64,000 nucleotides of DNA from Amycolatopsis lurida (GCF_900105055.1 NZ_FNTA01000004.1:1116001-1180000); one strand, 5' to 3'. Positions 51,188-60,550 are shown, counted from the stretch's first letter. Notes: a model not told the origin generated them from the letters alone. Made by a program: numbers and translations.

Positions 51188-52024
51188 ATGAACGAACCCT
51201 GGGGGATCTCGGGACCGGCTTTCGCGTGGCTGTACGGCTGCCTCGTCGTGCTGCCGTTTCTCTTCGCCGGACTGTGGGCCCAGTCGCTGCGGCGTCGTGC
51301 CGCCGACGAGTGGACGCCGCCGGGCCCGTACCACCTCGCCGCGCTGGACGGTGGCACCGAACGGGTCGCCGATGTCGTGGTGGCCACCATGGTCGCCGGT
51401 GAGCAGCTACGGCTGGACAGCCGAGGGCGCGTCACGGTCCTCCGCGCCGCATCGGGGGATCCGCTCACGCGCGCCGCCACCGAACTCATTCCGCGAGCGG
51501 GTGCCGGCGGGCTCTACCGGTTGAAGAAGCTGCTGAGCCGGAGTGCCGCCGTCCAGGAAGTGCGCAACGAACTTCAGCTGAGCGGCCTGCAAGTGGACGA
51601 ACGCCGCCGTCGCGCCGGGTGGCTGGCGGCCTTGATCGTCTACCTCCCCGTGCTCGCGCTCGGGCTGGCGAGGTTCGCCAACGCCATGCCGCTGGGTCGC
51701 CAAGCCGGGATACTGGCGGGCCTTCTCGTCGCAGTGGTCGCGGCCATCGCCGGGACCGTCCTTCTCCTGCGTCCGAGCCGCGCAGTCCTGCCGACCGCGG
51801 CAGGACTGCGCGTCCTCGGCGCGGCCCGGCGGAATCCTGCCCTGCTCCCCGGAGTGGCGGGCGCGGTGGCCCTCGGCGGCTTGGCGGCGTATCCAGATCC
51901 GGTCATGGCGGACATGCTGGTCAGGGCGGGCGATGCCACCGCCAGGGGGTCGTCGGGGTCGTCGAGCGGGGTAAGCGGCTGCGCGAGCGGTTCTTCCTGC
52001 GGTGGAGGTGGGTGCGGTGGCTGA
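51188..52024 (+). CDS. TIGR04222-like membrane protein with Cys-rich tail (A)
   Basis: A 278-residue protein: one N-terminal membrane helix (WGISGPAFAWLYGCLVVLPFLFAGLW), a soluble domain of about 110 residues, two further helices (about 141-160 and 169-193), then a conserved linker AVALGGLAAYPDPV. The end is a low-complexity tail SGCASGSSCGGGGCGG with three Cys. I associate this plan with the family named TIGR04222. It is the first gene of a co-linear set with two paralogues and an MNIO enzyme. Its last 8 bases overlap the next gene. The tail is a candidate modification substrate. Confidence 0.8.
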   Translation: MNEPWGISGPAFAWLYGCLVVLPFLFAGLWAQSLRRRAADEWTPPGPYHLAALDGGTERVADVVVATMVAGEQLRLDSRGRVTVLRAASGDPLTRAATELIPRAGAGGLYRLKKLLSRSAAVQEVRNELQLSGLQVDERRRRAGWLAALIVYLPVLALGLARFANAMPLGRQAGILAGLLVAVVAAIAGTVLLLRPSRAVLPTAAGLRVLGAARRNPALLPGVAGAVALGGLAAYPDPVMADMLVRAGDATARGSSGSSSGVSGCASGSSCGGGGCGG

Positions 52025-52796
52025 CTCCGGGTGGCTCTACGCACCGGCGATCGCGCTCCCCGTCACGGTCGCGGCGCTTCACGTGCTTCGGCTCCGGCGC
52101 GGCTTTCACGACGGCGGCGGGTTGCCGAGCGTGCGGCACGTGGCGGCCTTGGCGGGTGGCGCCTCGCGGGTCACCGAAACGGTGGTCGCCTCGATGCTCG
52201 AACGGGACCAGGCCCGGCTCGGCGGTTCGGGCAGGATCTACCGCACTCCACTGGTTCCGGTCGACCCACTGGGGCTGGAGCTCGCCGGTCACCTGGCGTC
52301 CTTCCCCGACCACGAGTTGTGGAAGACGATGAGCCACGGCCCGGCGATGCGAGAGCTGTGGGCCGATCTGGGCCGCCAGGGCCTGGTCGTCGCCGAAGGA
52401 CGCCGAAGGCTCACGTGGAGGATCGCCGCCGTCGTCTACGCCGTCCTTCTGGGGGTCGGGACGGTCCGGTGGATCGCCACCGACGGCACCGTGGTCCTGA
52501 CCGTGCTCCTCGTCGTGGCACTGGCCTTGCTGATCGTCTCCCTCCGGCTCGGCCGGACCGATCACGAGGGCAGGACGACGGCCGCGGGCCGCGCGGTGCT
52601 GGCCGCGGCGGAGTCGGATCGAAGCCTCGTTTCGGGTGCGACGGGCGCGGTGGCCCTCGGCGGCTTCGCCGCGTATCCCGATCGCGAGGTCGCCGCCATC
52701 CTGAGCCGCTACGGCGGGCGCCCCGCCAAGGACACCCGCACCTTCGGCTGGGGTGACGGTCCCGGTTCGAGCACCTGCGGGACCGGCGGCTACTGA
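52017..52796 (+). CDS. TIGR04222-like membrane protein with reduced Cys tail (B)
   Basis: A 259-residue paralogue of the 51188-52024 product, starting at a GTG (VADSGWLYAPAIALPVT) within the end of the previous gene; the GTG at 52002 is an alternative. The soluble domain (LPSVRHVAALAGGASRVTETVVASML) and two later helices align with A and C. The linker AVALGGFAAYPDREVAAIL is conserved. The tail is short, GPGSSTCGTGGY, with a single Cys. It may be a subunit rather than a main substrate. Confidence 0.75.
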   Translation: MADSGWLYAPAIALPVTVAALHVLRLRRGFHDGGGLPSVRHVAALAGGASRVTETVVASMLERDQARLGGSGRIYRTPLVPVDPLGLELAGHLASFPDHELWKTMSHGPAMRELWADLGRQGLVVAEGRRRLTWRIAAVVYAVLLGVGTVRWIATDGTVVLTVLLVVALALLIVSLRLGRTDHEGRTTAAGRAVLAAAESDRSLVSGATGAVALGGFAAYPDREVAAILSRYGGRPAKDTRTFGWGDGPGSSTCGTGGY

Positions 52797-52910
52797 CGGC
52801 CCAACTGCCGTCGTGAAGACCCGCTTCGGATGGTCGAATCACCGGAACCGAGACCGGACGGCCAAGCGTCCGACTACGGTAAGTGCACCTGCTCGCGAAA
52901 GGCCCGTGCG

Positions 52911-53846
52911 ATGGAAGACACCTGGGGCATCCCCGGACCTGCGTTCCTGGCGATCTATGGCGCCCTGCTGGTGTTCCCGCTGGTCGTCGGTCTCCTTTGG
53001 ACGATCGCGGCCAAGCTCGGCGCCAAGATCCCGCGCGCCACCGTGAGCGAACCGGAACCGACGGTGTACGAACTCGCCTATCTCGCCGGCGGCCCGGACC
53101 GGGTGGTCGACACGGCCATCGCGGCGCTGGTCGACCGCGGGACGTTGCGGGTCAGCAGCTCGAAGCAGCTCCAGCTCACCGGCCCCCTGCCCGCCGACCC
53201 GATCGAGAAGGCCGTCGCCAAGGGCGCGCGGCCGGGCTACAACTCCACTACCCGAGGCATCCGCGACCGCCTGCGGATGTCGGGGCCGATGCAGGCGCTC
53301 GCCAAAGGACTGGAGGAGCGGGGACTCGTCGTCGCGGACAGGTCGCCCCGGATCCGCCAGGTCGTCTTCTTTCTGTACCTCGCCGTGCTCGTGCTCGGTG
53401 TCGTCCGCCTGATCGCCGGGATCTCCGGTGACCGCCCCGTCGGTTTCCTCATCCCGCTGCTGATCGCGGCCGTGTTCGCGACGCTGATCGCCCGGGCGGT
53501 CAAGAACAAGCGGTCGGGCCCGCGGCCGACCAGCGAAGGCGGCCGGATCCTCCACCGGGCCAGGTCCGTCCATGGCCGGGAGCGCAAACGCGGCATCCCG
53601 AACGGACCGGGTTACGCCGGTGCGGCCGGCGGCGCCTTGCTGGGTGGCGCCGCGGCGGCGGTCGCGTTCGGCGGCCTCGCCTACTACCCGGACGAGGAAC
53701 TGAGCGCGGCCCTGATCCCGCCTCCGGTCCCCGGGGGTTTCGGCGGCGGTTCGTCCGGCGGCGGCTCCACGTGCAGTACCGGCGGAGGAAGCTCGTGCAG
53801 CAGCGGAGGCGGGAGTTCCTGCGGAGGCGGCGGCTGTGGTGGCTGA
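52911..53846 (+). CDS. TIGR04222-like membrane protein with long Cys-rich tail (C)
   Basis: A 311-residue paralogue. The start is the ATG at 52911, giving MEDTWGIPGPAFLAIYG, which aligns with MNEPWGISGPAFAWLYG of protein A. After the soluble domain (VYELAYLAGGPDRVVDTAIAALVDRGTLRV) and two helices comes the linker AVAFGGLAYYPDEELSAAL. The tail has periodic Gly/Ser with four Cys: GGSTCSTGGG, SSCSSGGG, SSCGGGGCGG. Its last bases overlap the MNIO gene, so enzyme and candidate substrate are translationally coupled. Confidence 0.82.
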   Translation: MEDTWGIPGPAFLAIYGALLVFPLVVGLLWTIAAKLGAKIPRATVSEPEPTVYELAYLAGGPDRVVDTAIAALVDRGTLRVSSSKQLQLTGPLPADPIEKAVAKGARPGYNSTTRGIRDRLRMSGPMQALAKGLEERGLVVADRSPRIRQVVFFLYLAVLVLGVVRLIAGISGDRPVGFLIPLLIAAVFATLIARAVKNKRSGPRPTSEGGRILHRARSVHGRERKRGIPNGPGYAGAAGGALLGGAAAAVAFGGLAYYPDEELSAALIPPPVPGGFGGGSSGGGSTCSTGGGSSCSSGGGSSCGGGGCGG

Positions 53847-54651
53847 CGCGCCGGGCAGGCTCGGGATCGGCATCGGCTGGCGGCACGAGCTGGACCTGTC
53901 GATCGCGCGGCTGCCCGGCGTCGACTGGGTCGAGGTCGTCGCCGAGAACCTGCACGCCGGGCACCTTCCCGAAACGCTGGTCGCGTTGCGCGACAAGGGA
54001 ATGCCGGTCCTGCCGCACGCGGTCTCGCTCTCGCTGGGCGGGGCCGAGCCGCTGGACACCGCGCGCGTCGAGCATCTCGCGGAGGTCACCCGCGCGCTCG
54101 GCGCGCCGATGGCCAGCGACCACGTGTGCTTCGTGCGCGCGGGCGGGCTCGACTCGGGTCATCTGATGCCGCTCCCCCGCACCCGGGAAGCGCTGGATGT
54201 CCTGGTGGACAACGTCAAACTGACGCAGTCCATCGTGGAGGTCCCGTTCGCGCTGGAGAACATCGCGGCGGTGCTGGACTGGCCGGACGCGGAGTTCACC
54301 GAGTCGGAGTTCCTGCGGGAGCTCACCGACCGGACCGGCTGCCTGCTGATCATCGATGTCGCCAATCTGTACGCCAACGCCCGCAACCTCGGCACCGATC
54401 CCGAACGGTTCCTCGACGAGATCCCGTGGGAACGGCTGGCGTACACGCATATGGCCGGCGGCGTCGAACGCGACGGCGTCTACCACGACACGCACGCCCA
54501 TCCGGTGGTCCCGGAGGTGCTGGACCTGCTGCGCGAACTGCGACGCCGCACCGAGCCACCGGGTGTCCTGCTGGAACGCGACGACGACTACCCGTCCGAC
54601 ACGGAACTCGCGGCCGAGCTGGCCGCGTTGCGGGAAGCGGTCTCGCCGTGA
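53836..54651 (+). CDS. MNIO-family (DUF692) multinuclear iron oxygenase
   Basis: A 271-residue DUF692 TIM-barrel protein. Likely metal ligands are visible: His in VLPHAVSLSLGG, SDHVCFV, Glu in PFALENIAAVLDW, Asp and Asn in LIIDVANLYANARN, His in AYTHMAGGV, YHDTHAHPV and Glu in LLERDDDYP. MNIO enzymes such as MbnB, TglH, ChrH and BufB oxidatively rearrange or modify Cys (and other residues) of ribosomal peptides. The start is GTG 53836 or 53839, inside the end of gene C. The last 4 bases overlap its partner gene. Confidence 0.9.
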   Translation: MVADAPGRLGIGIGWRHELDLSIARLPGVDWVEVVAENLHAGHLPETLVALRDKGMPVLPHAVSLSLGGAEPLDTARVEHLAEVTRALGAPMASDHVCFVRAGGLDSGHLMPLPRTREALDVLVDNVKLTQSIVEVPFALENIAAVLDWPDAEFTESEFLRELTDRTGCLLIIDVANLYANARNLGTDPERFLDEIPWERLAYTHMAGGVERDGVYHDTHAHPVVPEVLDLLRELRRRTEPPGVLLERDDDYPSDTELAAELAALREAVSP

Positions 54652-54992
54652 CGTCGCCCCGAGAGCGGCTCGCCGCCCAGCAGGCCGAGCTGCTCAAGGC
54701 GCTCCTCGCGGGAGGCGACGCCCCGGCGGGCTTCGACGCGGACAGGCTCCGTATCGAGGCGAACGTCTTACGGAACAAGCAGAGCAGGCTGGTCGCCTAC
54801 CTCCGGCCGGATCTCGCCGAGGCCCTCGGCGACCGGTTCGCCGCGCTGTTCCGCGAGTACGCGACCAGCCATCCGAAGACCGACGCGATCCGCGCGCGAG
54901 CCTACGCGGACGCTTTCGGCACGTGGCTCGTGGAGCGCGGCGAGATCCCCAAGCCTCGCCGCCGATTCGCGACCTGGCTACGCCGCAATTAG
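54648..54992 (+). CDS. DUF2063-like partner protein of the MNIO enzyme, 114 residues
   Basis: A 114-residue helical protein coupled by GTGA overlap to the MNIO gene: RERLAAQQAELLKALLAGG, then PAGFDADRLRIEANVLRNKQSRLVAYLRPDLAEALGDRFAALFREYATSHP. This pattern is like the N-terminal DUF2063 region of MNIO partner proteins (TglI/MbnC/BufC-like), which bring the peptide substrate to the enzyme. The C-terminus is basic (PKPRRRFATWLRRN). Its stop codon lies inside the hairpin at 54983-55006. Confidence 0.75.
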   Translation: MTSPRERLAAQQAELLKALLAGGDAPAGFDADRLRIEANVLRNKQSRLVAYLRPDLAEALGDRFAALFREYATSHPKTDAIRARAYADAFGTWLVERGEIPKPRRRFATWLRRN

Positions 54993-55006
54993 TCACCTAC
55001 TTGCGG
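54983..55006. terminator. TTAGTC..CTA-family hairpin (copy C), containing a stop codon
   Basis: Arms CCGCAA and TTGCGG pair perfectly; inner TAG and CTA also pair around TCAC. The TAG is the stop codon of the 54648-54992 gene. It is 18 bases identical to copy A at 29367 and lies between convergent genes, so it probably terminates both. Confidence 0.7.
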
Positions 55007-55011
55007 AACGA

Positions 55012-56370
55012 TCACCAGACCGGGCGGTCGCTTCCGGGTACGTGCGTCGCTTCCGTCCACTGTGGATTCGAGCCCGGCAGGGTGCCCGCCATCTTGACCC
55101 GGGTGACCCGGCCGAGCTGGCCGTCGACGTCTTCGAGCCATTCGCCACCGTCGAAGCCGGTGGGCCCGGCTTCCTTGCGCCCCAAGGAGTTCAGCCACTC
55201 CCCGGTCCCGGCGAGCGAGGTCCGGACATGCCGGCTGCCGCCCTCGGTGGCCGCACGGCGGACTGCGGTCATGATCGCCGCCGCGGTCAGCCAGCCGGTC
55301 GCGTGATCGAGCGCCTGCACCGGCAGCGGTCCCGGGCCGTCGAGCCCGGCCGTCTTGCCGCCCTCGTCGGCGATCCCCGACGCCATCTGCACCAGGCTGT
55401 CGAACCCGCGCCTGCGCGCCCACGGCCCTTCCCAGCCGTACGCGGACAGGTCCGCGACGACGATGCCCGGCCGGAGTTCGGCGATCGCTTCGGGCGAGAA
55501 TCCCTTGGCCACCAACGATCCCGGCCGGAAACCCTGCAGAACGACGTCGGCGCGGGCGATCAGCTTGCGCAGCCGCGAGCGTCCGGCTTCGGTCTCCAGG
55601 TCGACGTACGCCGAGAGCTTGCCCATCCCGGTGTCGACGGCCAGCGGCGGCACGGTCGGCAGCTGCGCCGACCCGATGTGCATGACGGTGGCGCCGTGCG
55701 CGGCGAGTACTCGGCCGGCGACCGGTCCGGCGATGACGTGGGTCAGGTCCAGGATCCGGACCCCGCCCAGCGGCCGGTCGGACTCGAACAGCCGCACGGG
55801 TTCCGACGGCCCGAGGGTCCGGATCTCGGCGACCGGCAACGCCGACGACGCCTGTCCTTGCTTGTGCGCCAGCCACTCGTCACGCGAGCGCAGCACGGCG
55901 GCGGCACCACCGGCGCCGACCACGGCCGACTCGACCTCGTACTTCGACTTGGCCGCCACGACCTTCTCGAACGCCGCGCGCGTCGCGGGCACGCCCAGGC
56001 CCCAGCACACGGCGGAGACGTGCCGCGGGTAGTTGCAGTGCAGCCGCACCCAGCCGTCGTTCGCGAGGTAGTCGCCGGACAGCGGCGCGCTGAACGGCAC
56101 CGGTTCCCCGTCGACCCGGATGTACTGCTCGCTGTGGAACGACGCGGCGGCGTGCCGGGTGTCGACCGAGACCTTGCCCGGCTCGATTCCCCGCAGCCGC
56201 AACAGTTCCCCGGCCGCGAGCGTCGCCGCCGCGATACTCGTCGTGGCCGCTTCCTCGACCCGGAAGGTCCCGGGCAGCACCGACTCGGGGCCGGTGATCT
56301 CGACGGCGTCGTCGGCGAGGGTCTCGCCAGTGAGCGTGGTCCAGACGCGCGTGTCCACGGAGGCCTTCAC
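55012..56370 (-). CDS. CoA transferase, CaiB/BaiF (class III) family
   Basis: A 452-residue class III CoA-transferase-like protein. An N-terminal part (VWTTLTGETLADDAVEITGPE) is followed by the family core GGVRILDLTHVIAGPVAGRVLAAHGATVMHIG, then YVDLETEAGRSRLRKLIARADVVLQGFRPGSLVAKGF and LDHATGWLTAAAIMTAV. The GTG at 56370 shares one base with the hemQ stop (TAGTG), an unusual coupling of a CoA transferase to haem genes. The substrate acid is not predictable. Confidence 0.85.
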   Translation of the reverse strand: MKASVDTRVWTTLTGETLADDAVEITGPESVLPGTFRVEEAATTSIAAATLAAGELLRLRGIEPGKVSVDTRHAAASFHSEQYIRVDGEPVPFSAPLSGDYLANDGWVRLHCNYPRHVSAVCWGLGVPATRAAFEKVVAAKSKYEVESAVVGAGGAAAVLRSRDEWLAHKQGQASSALPVAEIRTLGPSEPVRLFESDRPLGGVRILDLTHVIAGPVAGRVLAAHGATVMHIGSAQLPTVPPLAVDTGMGKLSAYVDLETEAGRSRLRKLIARADVVLQGFRPGSLVAKGFSPEAIAELRPGIVVADLSAYGWEGPWARRRGFDSLVQMASGIADEGGKTAGLDGPGPLPVQALDHATGWLTAAAIMTAVRRAATEGGSRHVRTSLAGTGEWLNSLGRKEAGPTGFDGGEWLEDVDGQLGRVTRVKMAGTLPGSNPQWTEATHVPGSDRPVW

Positions 56371-57062
56371 TAGGGCAGCAGGGCGATCAGCTCGGCGGGG
56401 GCCACCTTCGTCCCGGTGTAGAACGGGATCTCCTCGCGCACGTGGAGGCGGGCCTCGGTGCCGCGCAGATGCCGCATGAGGTCGACGATGCGGTGCAGTT
56501 CGTCGGCCTCGAAGGCCAGGATCCACTCGTAGTCGCCCAGCGCGAACGACGCGACCGTGTTGGCGCGGACGTCCGGGTAGTCACGGGCCTCCTTGCCGTG
56601 ATCGGCGAGCATCTTGCGGCGCTCGTCGTCCGGCAGCAGGTACCACTCGTAGGAGCGCACGAACGGGTAGACGCAGATGAACTTGCGGGCCTCTTCACCG
56701 GCGAGGAACGCCGGGATGTGGCTCTTGTTGAACTCCGCCGGGCGGTGCAGCGCGACCTGGCTCCACACCGGCGCCGACGCGCGGCCGAGCGGGGTGTGCC
56801 GGAAGCCGCTGTACGCCGCCTGGACCTGCTCGATCTCCTCGGCGTGCCACCAGATCATGTAGTCGGCGTCGGCGCGCAGCCCCGAGAGGTCGTAGACACC
56901 GCGGACGACGACGCCCTTGGCCTCCAGCGCGTCGAGGTACTCGGTGGTCTCCGCGGTCGCCTTCGCGCGGTCTTCGCCGAGCTTGCCCTGCTCGGCCCGG
57001 AAGACCGACCAGGCGGTGTAGCGGATGGTGTCATTGAGCTCGTTGTAGTTCAGCCGCGCCAT
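56370..57062 (-). CDS. hemQ: Coproheme decarboxylase HemQ (ChdC)
   Basis: A 230-residue chlorite-dismutase-fold protein. Typical blocks: [74 protein letters not shown] and [28 protein letters not shown]. The Tyr in the [13 protein letters not shown] region matches the catalytic area of actinobacterial ChdC. It converts coproheme to haem b. The ATG at 57062 is the conserved start. It is in the same run as cgoX and hemE. Confidence 0.93.
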   Translation of the reverse strand: MARLNYNELNDTIRYTAWSVFRAEQGKLGEDRAKATAETTEYLDALEAKGVVVRGVYDLSGLRADADYMIWWHAEEIEQVQAAYSGFRHTPLGRASAPVWSQVALHRPAEFNKSHIPAFLAGEEARKFICVYPFVRSYEWYLLPDDERRKMLADHGKEARDYPDVRANTVASFALGDYEWILAFEADELHRIVDLMRHLRGTEARLHVREEIPFYTGTKVAPAELIALLP

Positions 57063-57087
57063 ACCGCCATCTTGGCACTGCCGGTGC

Positions 57088-58467
57088 TCAGGAGCCCTCG
57101 TGGGTCGGTGTGATCCCGGCGATGCGGCGGGCGGCCGCGTCGGCGGTGGCGACGCAGGCCGGGATCCCGACGCCGTGCAGCGCCGCGCCCGCCACGGCGA
57201 GGCCGGGGACGCCGCCGACGGCACGTTCGATCCGCTCGACACGGATGAGGTGCCCGATGCCGTACTGCGGGAGCCCGCCGCCCCAGCGGGTCACCAGGGT
57301 GTCGATCGGCTCGGCGGTGACCCCGGTCAGCCGGGCCAGGTCGTCGCGGACCACGCGCACGAGTTCGTCGTCGTCGGCGTGCAGCGCCCCCGGTTCTCCG
57401 AAGCGGCCCACCGAGCCACGCACCAGCACCGGGCCTTCGCCGTACTGCGCCCACTTGCGGGAGGAGAAGGTGAACGCCTTGGCGGCGAAGGGCCTCCCGG
57501 CCACGTCCCGCTCCCCCGCGCCGATCAACACTCCGGACGACTCCGGCAACGCGGTCCCCGGCGGAAGGGCGAGCGCGACCACCGCCATCGACGCGAGTTC
57601 GATCTTGGCGAACACCGTCGAGGCCACTCCTGCGACACCGTCGAGCAGCCGTCGTGCCGAAGGCGCCGGGACGGCGAGAAGAACGGAGTCGGCGTCGAGG
57701 TCGTCGACCTTCCAGCCGTCGGCGGTGCGCTCGATCGCCGTCACGGTGGCCTCGGTCCGGATCTCGGCGCGGGACAGCTCCGCGAGCCGGGCGATCAGTG
57801 TTCCGAGGCCGCCCAGCAGGGTGCCGAAGACCGGCGCCGTACTCGGCGAGGCGGGCATGAGCGACGCGGCGCCTTCGGTGAGCGAGCGTGCGCCACGATC
57901 GATCGCGGACGCGAGACCGGGCATGGTCGCGCGCAGCCCGAGCCCGTCCGCTCCTCCGGCGTAGACCCCGCCCAGCAGCGGATCGACGAGCCGGTCGACC
58001 AGTTCGTCGCCGAACCGAGCACGCAGCAGCTCGCCGAGCGGCACGTCCCCCGGGTGCAGCTTCAGCGGAGGCAGCGACGACTCGGCCTCGACCAGCGCGC
58101 GGCCCTTCTCCGACAACACCCCGGCGACCGCGTCGGCCGAGGCCGGAACGCCCATGACCGTGCCCGGCGGCAGGCCGAGCACGGATCCGCCGGCGTGGAT
58201 CTTGGCGCGGGTCTTGGTGGGGTGGACGAGACTTTCGCCGAGCCCGACCTCGCGGACCAGGGCGAGCGCCTCGGGACGGCGGACGAGGAAAGCCTCCGCG
58301 CCGACGTCGTAACGTTCACCGGCGAGCTCGACCGTGCGGAGTTTCCCGCCGAGCGACCCGGTCGCCTCGAAGACGACGATCCGGGCGTCTTCGCCGAGCA
58401 GCGTCCGCAGCCGGTACGCCGCGGTCAGTCCCGAGATACCGCCACCGATGACGGCGATGGTCCTCAC
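57088..58467 (-). CDS. cgoX: Coproporphyrinogen III (protoporphyrinogen) oxidase, HemY/CgoX type
   Basis: A 459-residue FAD-dependent oxidase. FAD motif [22 protein letters not shown] at the N-terminus, [30 protein letters not shown], and [22 protein letters not shown] in the middle, ending [29 protein letters not shown]. In organisms with HemQ this enzyme makes coproporphyrin III. The GTG at 58467 overlaps the hemE stop by 4 bases. Ferrochelatase is not in the window. Confidence 0.93.
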   Translation of the reverse strand: MRTIAVIGGGISGLTAAYRLRTLLGEDARIVVFEATGSLGGKLRTVELAGERYDVGAEAFLVRRPEALALVREVGLGESLVHPTKTRAKIHAGGSVLGLPPGTVMGVPASADAVAGVLSEKGRALVEAESSLPPLKLHPGDVPLGELLRARFGDELVDRLVDPLLGGVYAGGADGLGLRATMPGLASAIDRGARSLTEGAASLMPASPSTAPVFGTLLGGLGTLIARLAELSRAEIRTEATVTAIERTADGWKVDDLDADSVLLAVPAPSARRLLDGVAGVASTVFAKIELASMAVVALALPPGTALPESSGVLIGAGERDVAGRPFAAKAFTFSSRKWAQYGEGPVLVRGSVGRFGEPGALHADDDELVRVVRDDLARLTGVTAEPIDTLVTRWGGGLPQYGIGHLIRVERIERAVGGVPGLAVAGAALHGVGIPACVATADAAARRIAGITPTHEGS

Positions 58468-59540
58468 GGCTGGAGCTCGTGCACCAGCCCGACCACACGC
58501 GTCAAGACGTCCGGATCGACGCCCGGCAGTACGCCGTGGCCGAGGTTGAAGATGTGGCCGTCGGCCGCGCGTCCTTCGGCGTGGATGCGCCGGACCTCGG
58601 CCTCGACGACCGGCCAGGACGCGTGCAGCAGCGCCGGGTCGAGGTTGCCCTGGACGACACCACCGCCGAGCCGGCGGACGGCTTCGTCGAGCGGGATGCG
58701 CCAGTCGACGCCGACCACGTCCGCGCCCGCGTCGCACATGGCCACCAGCAGCTCGCCGGTGCCGACGCCGAAGTGGATCCGGGGCACGCCGTAGCCCGCG
58801 ACCGCGGACAGCACCTTCGCCGAATGCGGCAGGACGAACTCGCGGTAGTCCCGCTCCGACAGCGCGCCCGCCCACGAGTCGAACAGCTGGATCGCGTCGG
58901 CCCCGGCGTCCAGCTGCGCGGAGAGGAAGGTGATCGCCATGTCCGCGAGACGCCCGGCCAGCTCGTGCCACAGCTCCGGCTCGGAGTGCATGAGCGCCTT
59001 GGTGTGCTCGTGGTTGCGGCTCGGCCCGCCCTCGATGAGATACGAGGCCAGGGTGAACGGCGCGCCCGCGAACCCGATCAGCGGTGTCTCGCCCAGCGAC
59101 CCGACCAGCAGCCGGACCCCTTCGGCGACGCGCTCCACCTGCTCCGGTTCCAGCACCGGCAGCGCGCGCACGCCCGCGGTGTCGCGGATCGGCTCGGCGA
59201 CGACCGGGCCGGTGCCCGCGACGATGTCGATGTCGAGGCCCGCCGCCTTGAGCGGGACCACGATGTCACTGAAGAGGATGGCCGCGTCGACGCCGTGACG
59301 GCGGATCGGCTGGAGCGTGATCTCGGCGAGCATCTCGGGGTCGAAGCAGGCTTCGAACATCGAGGTGCCCTCACGCAGCGCCCGGTACTCGGGCAGCGAC
59401 CGGCCCGCCTGGCGCATGAACCACACGGGGGTGTGAGCCGGGCGTTCGCCGCGCGCGGCGGCCAGGAACGGCGCACCGGGCAGGGCGCGACGGGCCGCGG
59501 GGACGGTCTGCGCGGGAGAAGCAACTGAAGGAGACATCAC
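58464..59540 (-). CDS. hemE: Uroporphyrinogen decarboxylase
   Basis: A 358-residue HemE with the two standard signatures: [21 protein letters not shown] near residues 36-56, and [17 protein letters not shown] near the middle; also [15 protein letters not shown] and [15 protein letters not shown]. It decarboxylates uroporphyrinogen III to coproporphyrinogen III. It is the first gene of the run hemE-cgoX-hemQ-CoA transferase. GTG 59540 or the adjacent ATG 59537 is the start. Confidence 0.95.
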   Translation of the reverse strand: MMSPSVASPAQTVPAARRALPGAPFLAAARGERPAHTPVWFMRQAGRSLPEYRALREGTSMFEACFDPEMLAEITLQPIRRHGVDAAILFSDIVVPLKAAGLDIDIVAGTGPVVAEPIRDTAGVRALPVLEPEQVERVAEGVRLLVGSLGETPLIGFAGAPFTLASYLIEGGPSRNHEHTKALMHSEPELWHELAGRLADMAITFLSAQLDAGADAIQLFDSWAGALSERDYREFVLPHSAKVLSAVAGYGVPRIHFGVGTGELLVAMCDAGADVVGVDWRIPLDEAVRRLGGGVVQGNLDPALLHASWPVVEAEVRRIHAEGRAADGHIFNLGHGVLPGVDPDVLTRVVGLVHELQP

Positions 59541-59625
59541 GGTTCATGGTGCCATGTGCGCTCAGGGGCCTTACTCTCGGCGCGCCTGCGCCCCGAACCG
59601 GACGATCGCGTCTTACAGTCGGTTG

Positions 59626-60189
59626 GTGACCGCGATGACGTCAGTACCCGATCTCTTCCGTGAAGCCGTCGCGGCGTTGCAATCGGTCCGGCCCCGCCCC
59701 GAAGTCCAGCTGGAGACGATGCGCCCGCCGCAGCGGCTGGCGCCGTGGTCCTACGCGGTGAGCTGCGAGGTCGAAGGGCCGGCGGACGTGCTGGCGTCGG
59801 GACGGCTGGTGCTGCTGCACGATCCGGAGGGCCAAGAGGGCTGGGACGGGGTCCTGCGGCTGGTCATGTACGTCCGCGCGGAACTCGACCGCGAACTGGC
59901 GACCGATCCCTTCCTCCCCGCCGTGGGCTGGTCCTGGCTGACCGACGCGCTGGAGAGCTCCGGCGCGGATTGGACGGCGCTGGGCGGCACGGTCACCGAG
60001 ACGTCGTCGGCCCGCTTCGGCGACATCTCCGGGCCCGCGCGCACCGACGATCTGGAACTCCGGGCGTCCTGGACGCCGACGGACGCGGCGCTGCGGCCGC
60101 ACGGGCAGGCGTTCTGCCAGGTGATGGCGAGCGTCGTGGGGCTGCCGCCGGTCGGCGTGACCCTCTTCGAGCAGCGCCAGTCGTCCTGA
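59626..60189 (+). CDS. DUF3000 family protein
   Basis: A 188-residue cytoplasmic protein (GTG 59626, or ATG 59635). Conserved parts are VPDLFREAVAALQSVRPRPEVQLETMRPPQRLAPWSYAVSCEVEG, SGRLVLLHDPEGQEGWDGVLRLVMYVRAELDRELATDPFLPAVGWSWLTDAL, and TVTETSSARFGDI. DUF3000 genes in actinobacteria commonly lie between hemE and the RNase D gene, exactly as here. Function unknown. Confidence 0.88.
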   Translation: MTAMTSVPDLFREAVAALQSVRPRPEVQLETMRPPQRLAPWSYAVSCEVEGPADVLASGRLVLLHDPEGQEGWDGVLRLVMYVRAELDRELATDPFLPAVGWSWLTDALESSGADWTALGGTVTETSSARFGDISGPARTDDLELRASWTPTDAALRPHGQAFCQVMASVVGLPPVGVTLFEQRQSS

Positions 60190-60241
60190 ACCGCTTCGGT
60201 CGTCACCGCCTCAGTAGCACCACCAGCCACAACGACCGCGC

Positions 60242-60288
60242 GTGAAGGCCCCCTTCCCTCGGCTCAGCCGAGGAAACTCGACCTTCAC
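60242..60288. repeat. GTGAAGG-family hairpin 4, partly decayed
   Basis: Outer GTGAAGG/CCTTCAC (7 bp) and inner CCTCGGC/GCCGAGG pairs remain, but the middle of the stem is largely unpaired. It lies 52 bp after the DUF3000 stop. Confidence 0.6.
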
Positions 60289-60298
60289 ACCTTCCCGA

Positions 60299-60353
60299 GT
60301 ACATGAAGGCCCCCTTACTTGCGTCTAGGTACAGGAAGGGGGCCTTCATGTAC
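60299..60353. repeat. GTGAAGG-family hairpin 5
   Basis: An 18-bp perfect stem, GTACATGAAGGCCCCCTT with AAGGGGGCCTTCATGTAC, plus some inner pairs. It resembles the hairpin at 7974-8022 in both ends and the CTTGCG inner motif. Confidence 0.75.
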
Positions 60354-60550
60354 TTCGACTCGAGCGCCTCACGTGCAGCGCGCGCCAGGCCTCCTGAGCC
60401 GCTTCGACCCGTGAGAGCGTCGGCCACGGTCCCGACACGCCGGATTCCCATCAATCGAGACATAGCATTCGGGTTATATTGCGATCGGCGGCCATCTAGC
60501 GTCGCTAGGAAAGCTAGCGGCACTAAAGGTCCCTTGCTCTCCCTGCCGGA

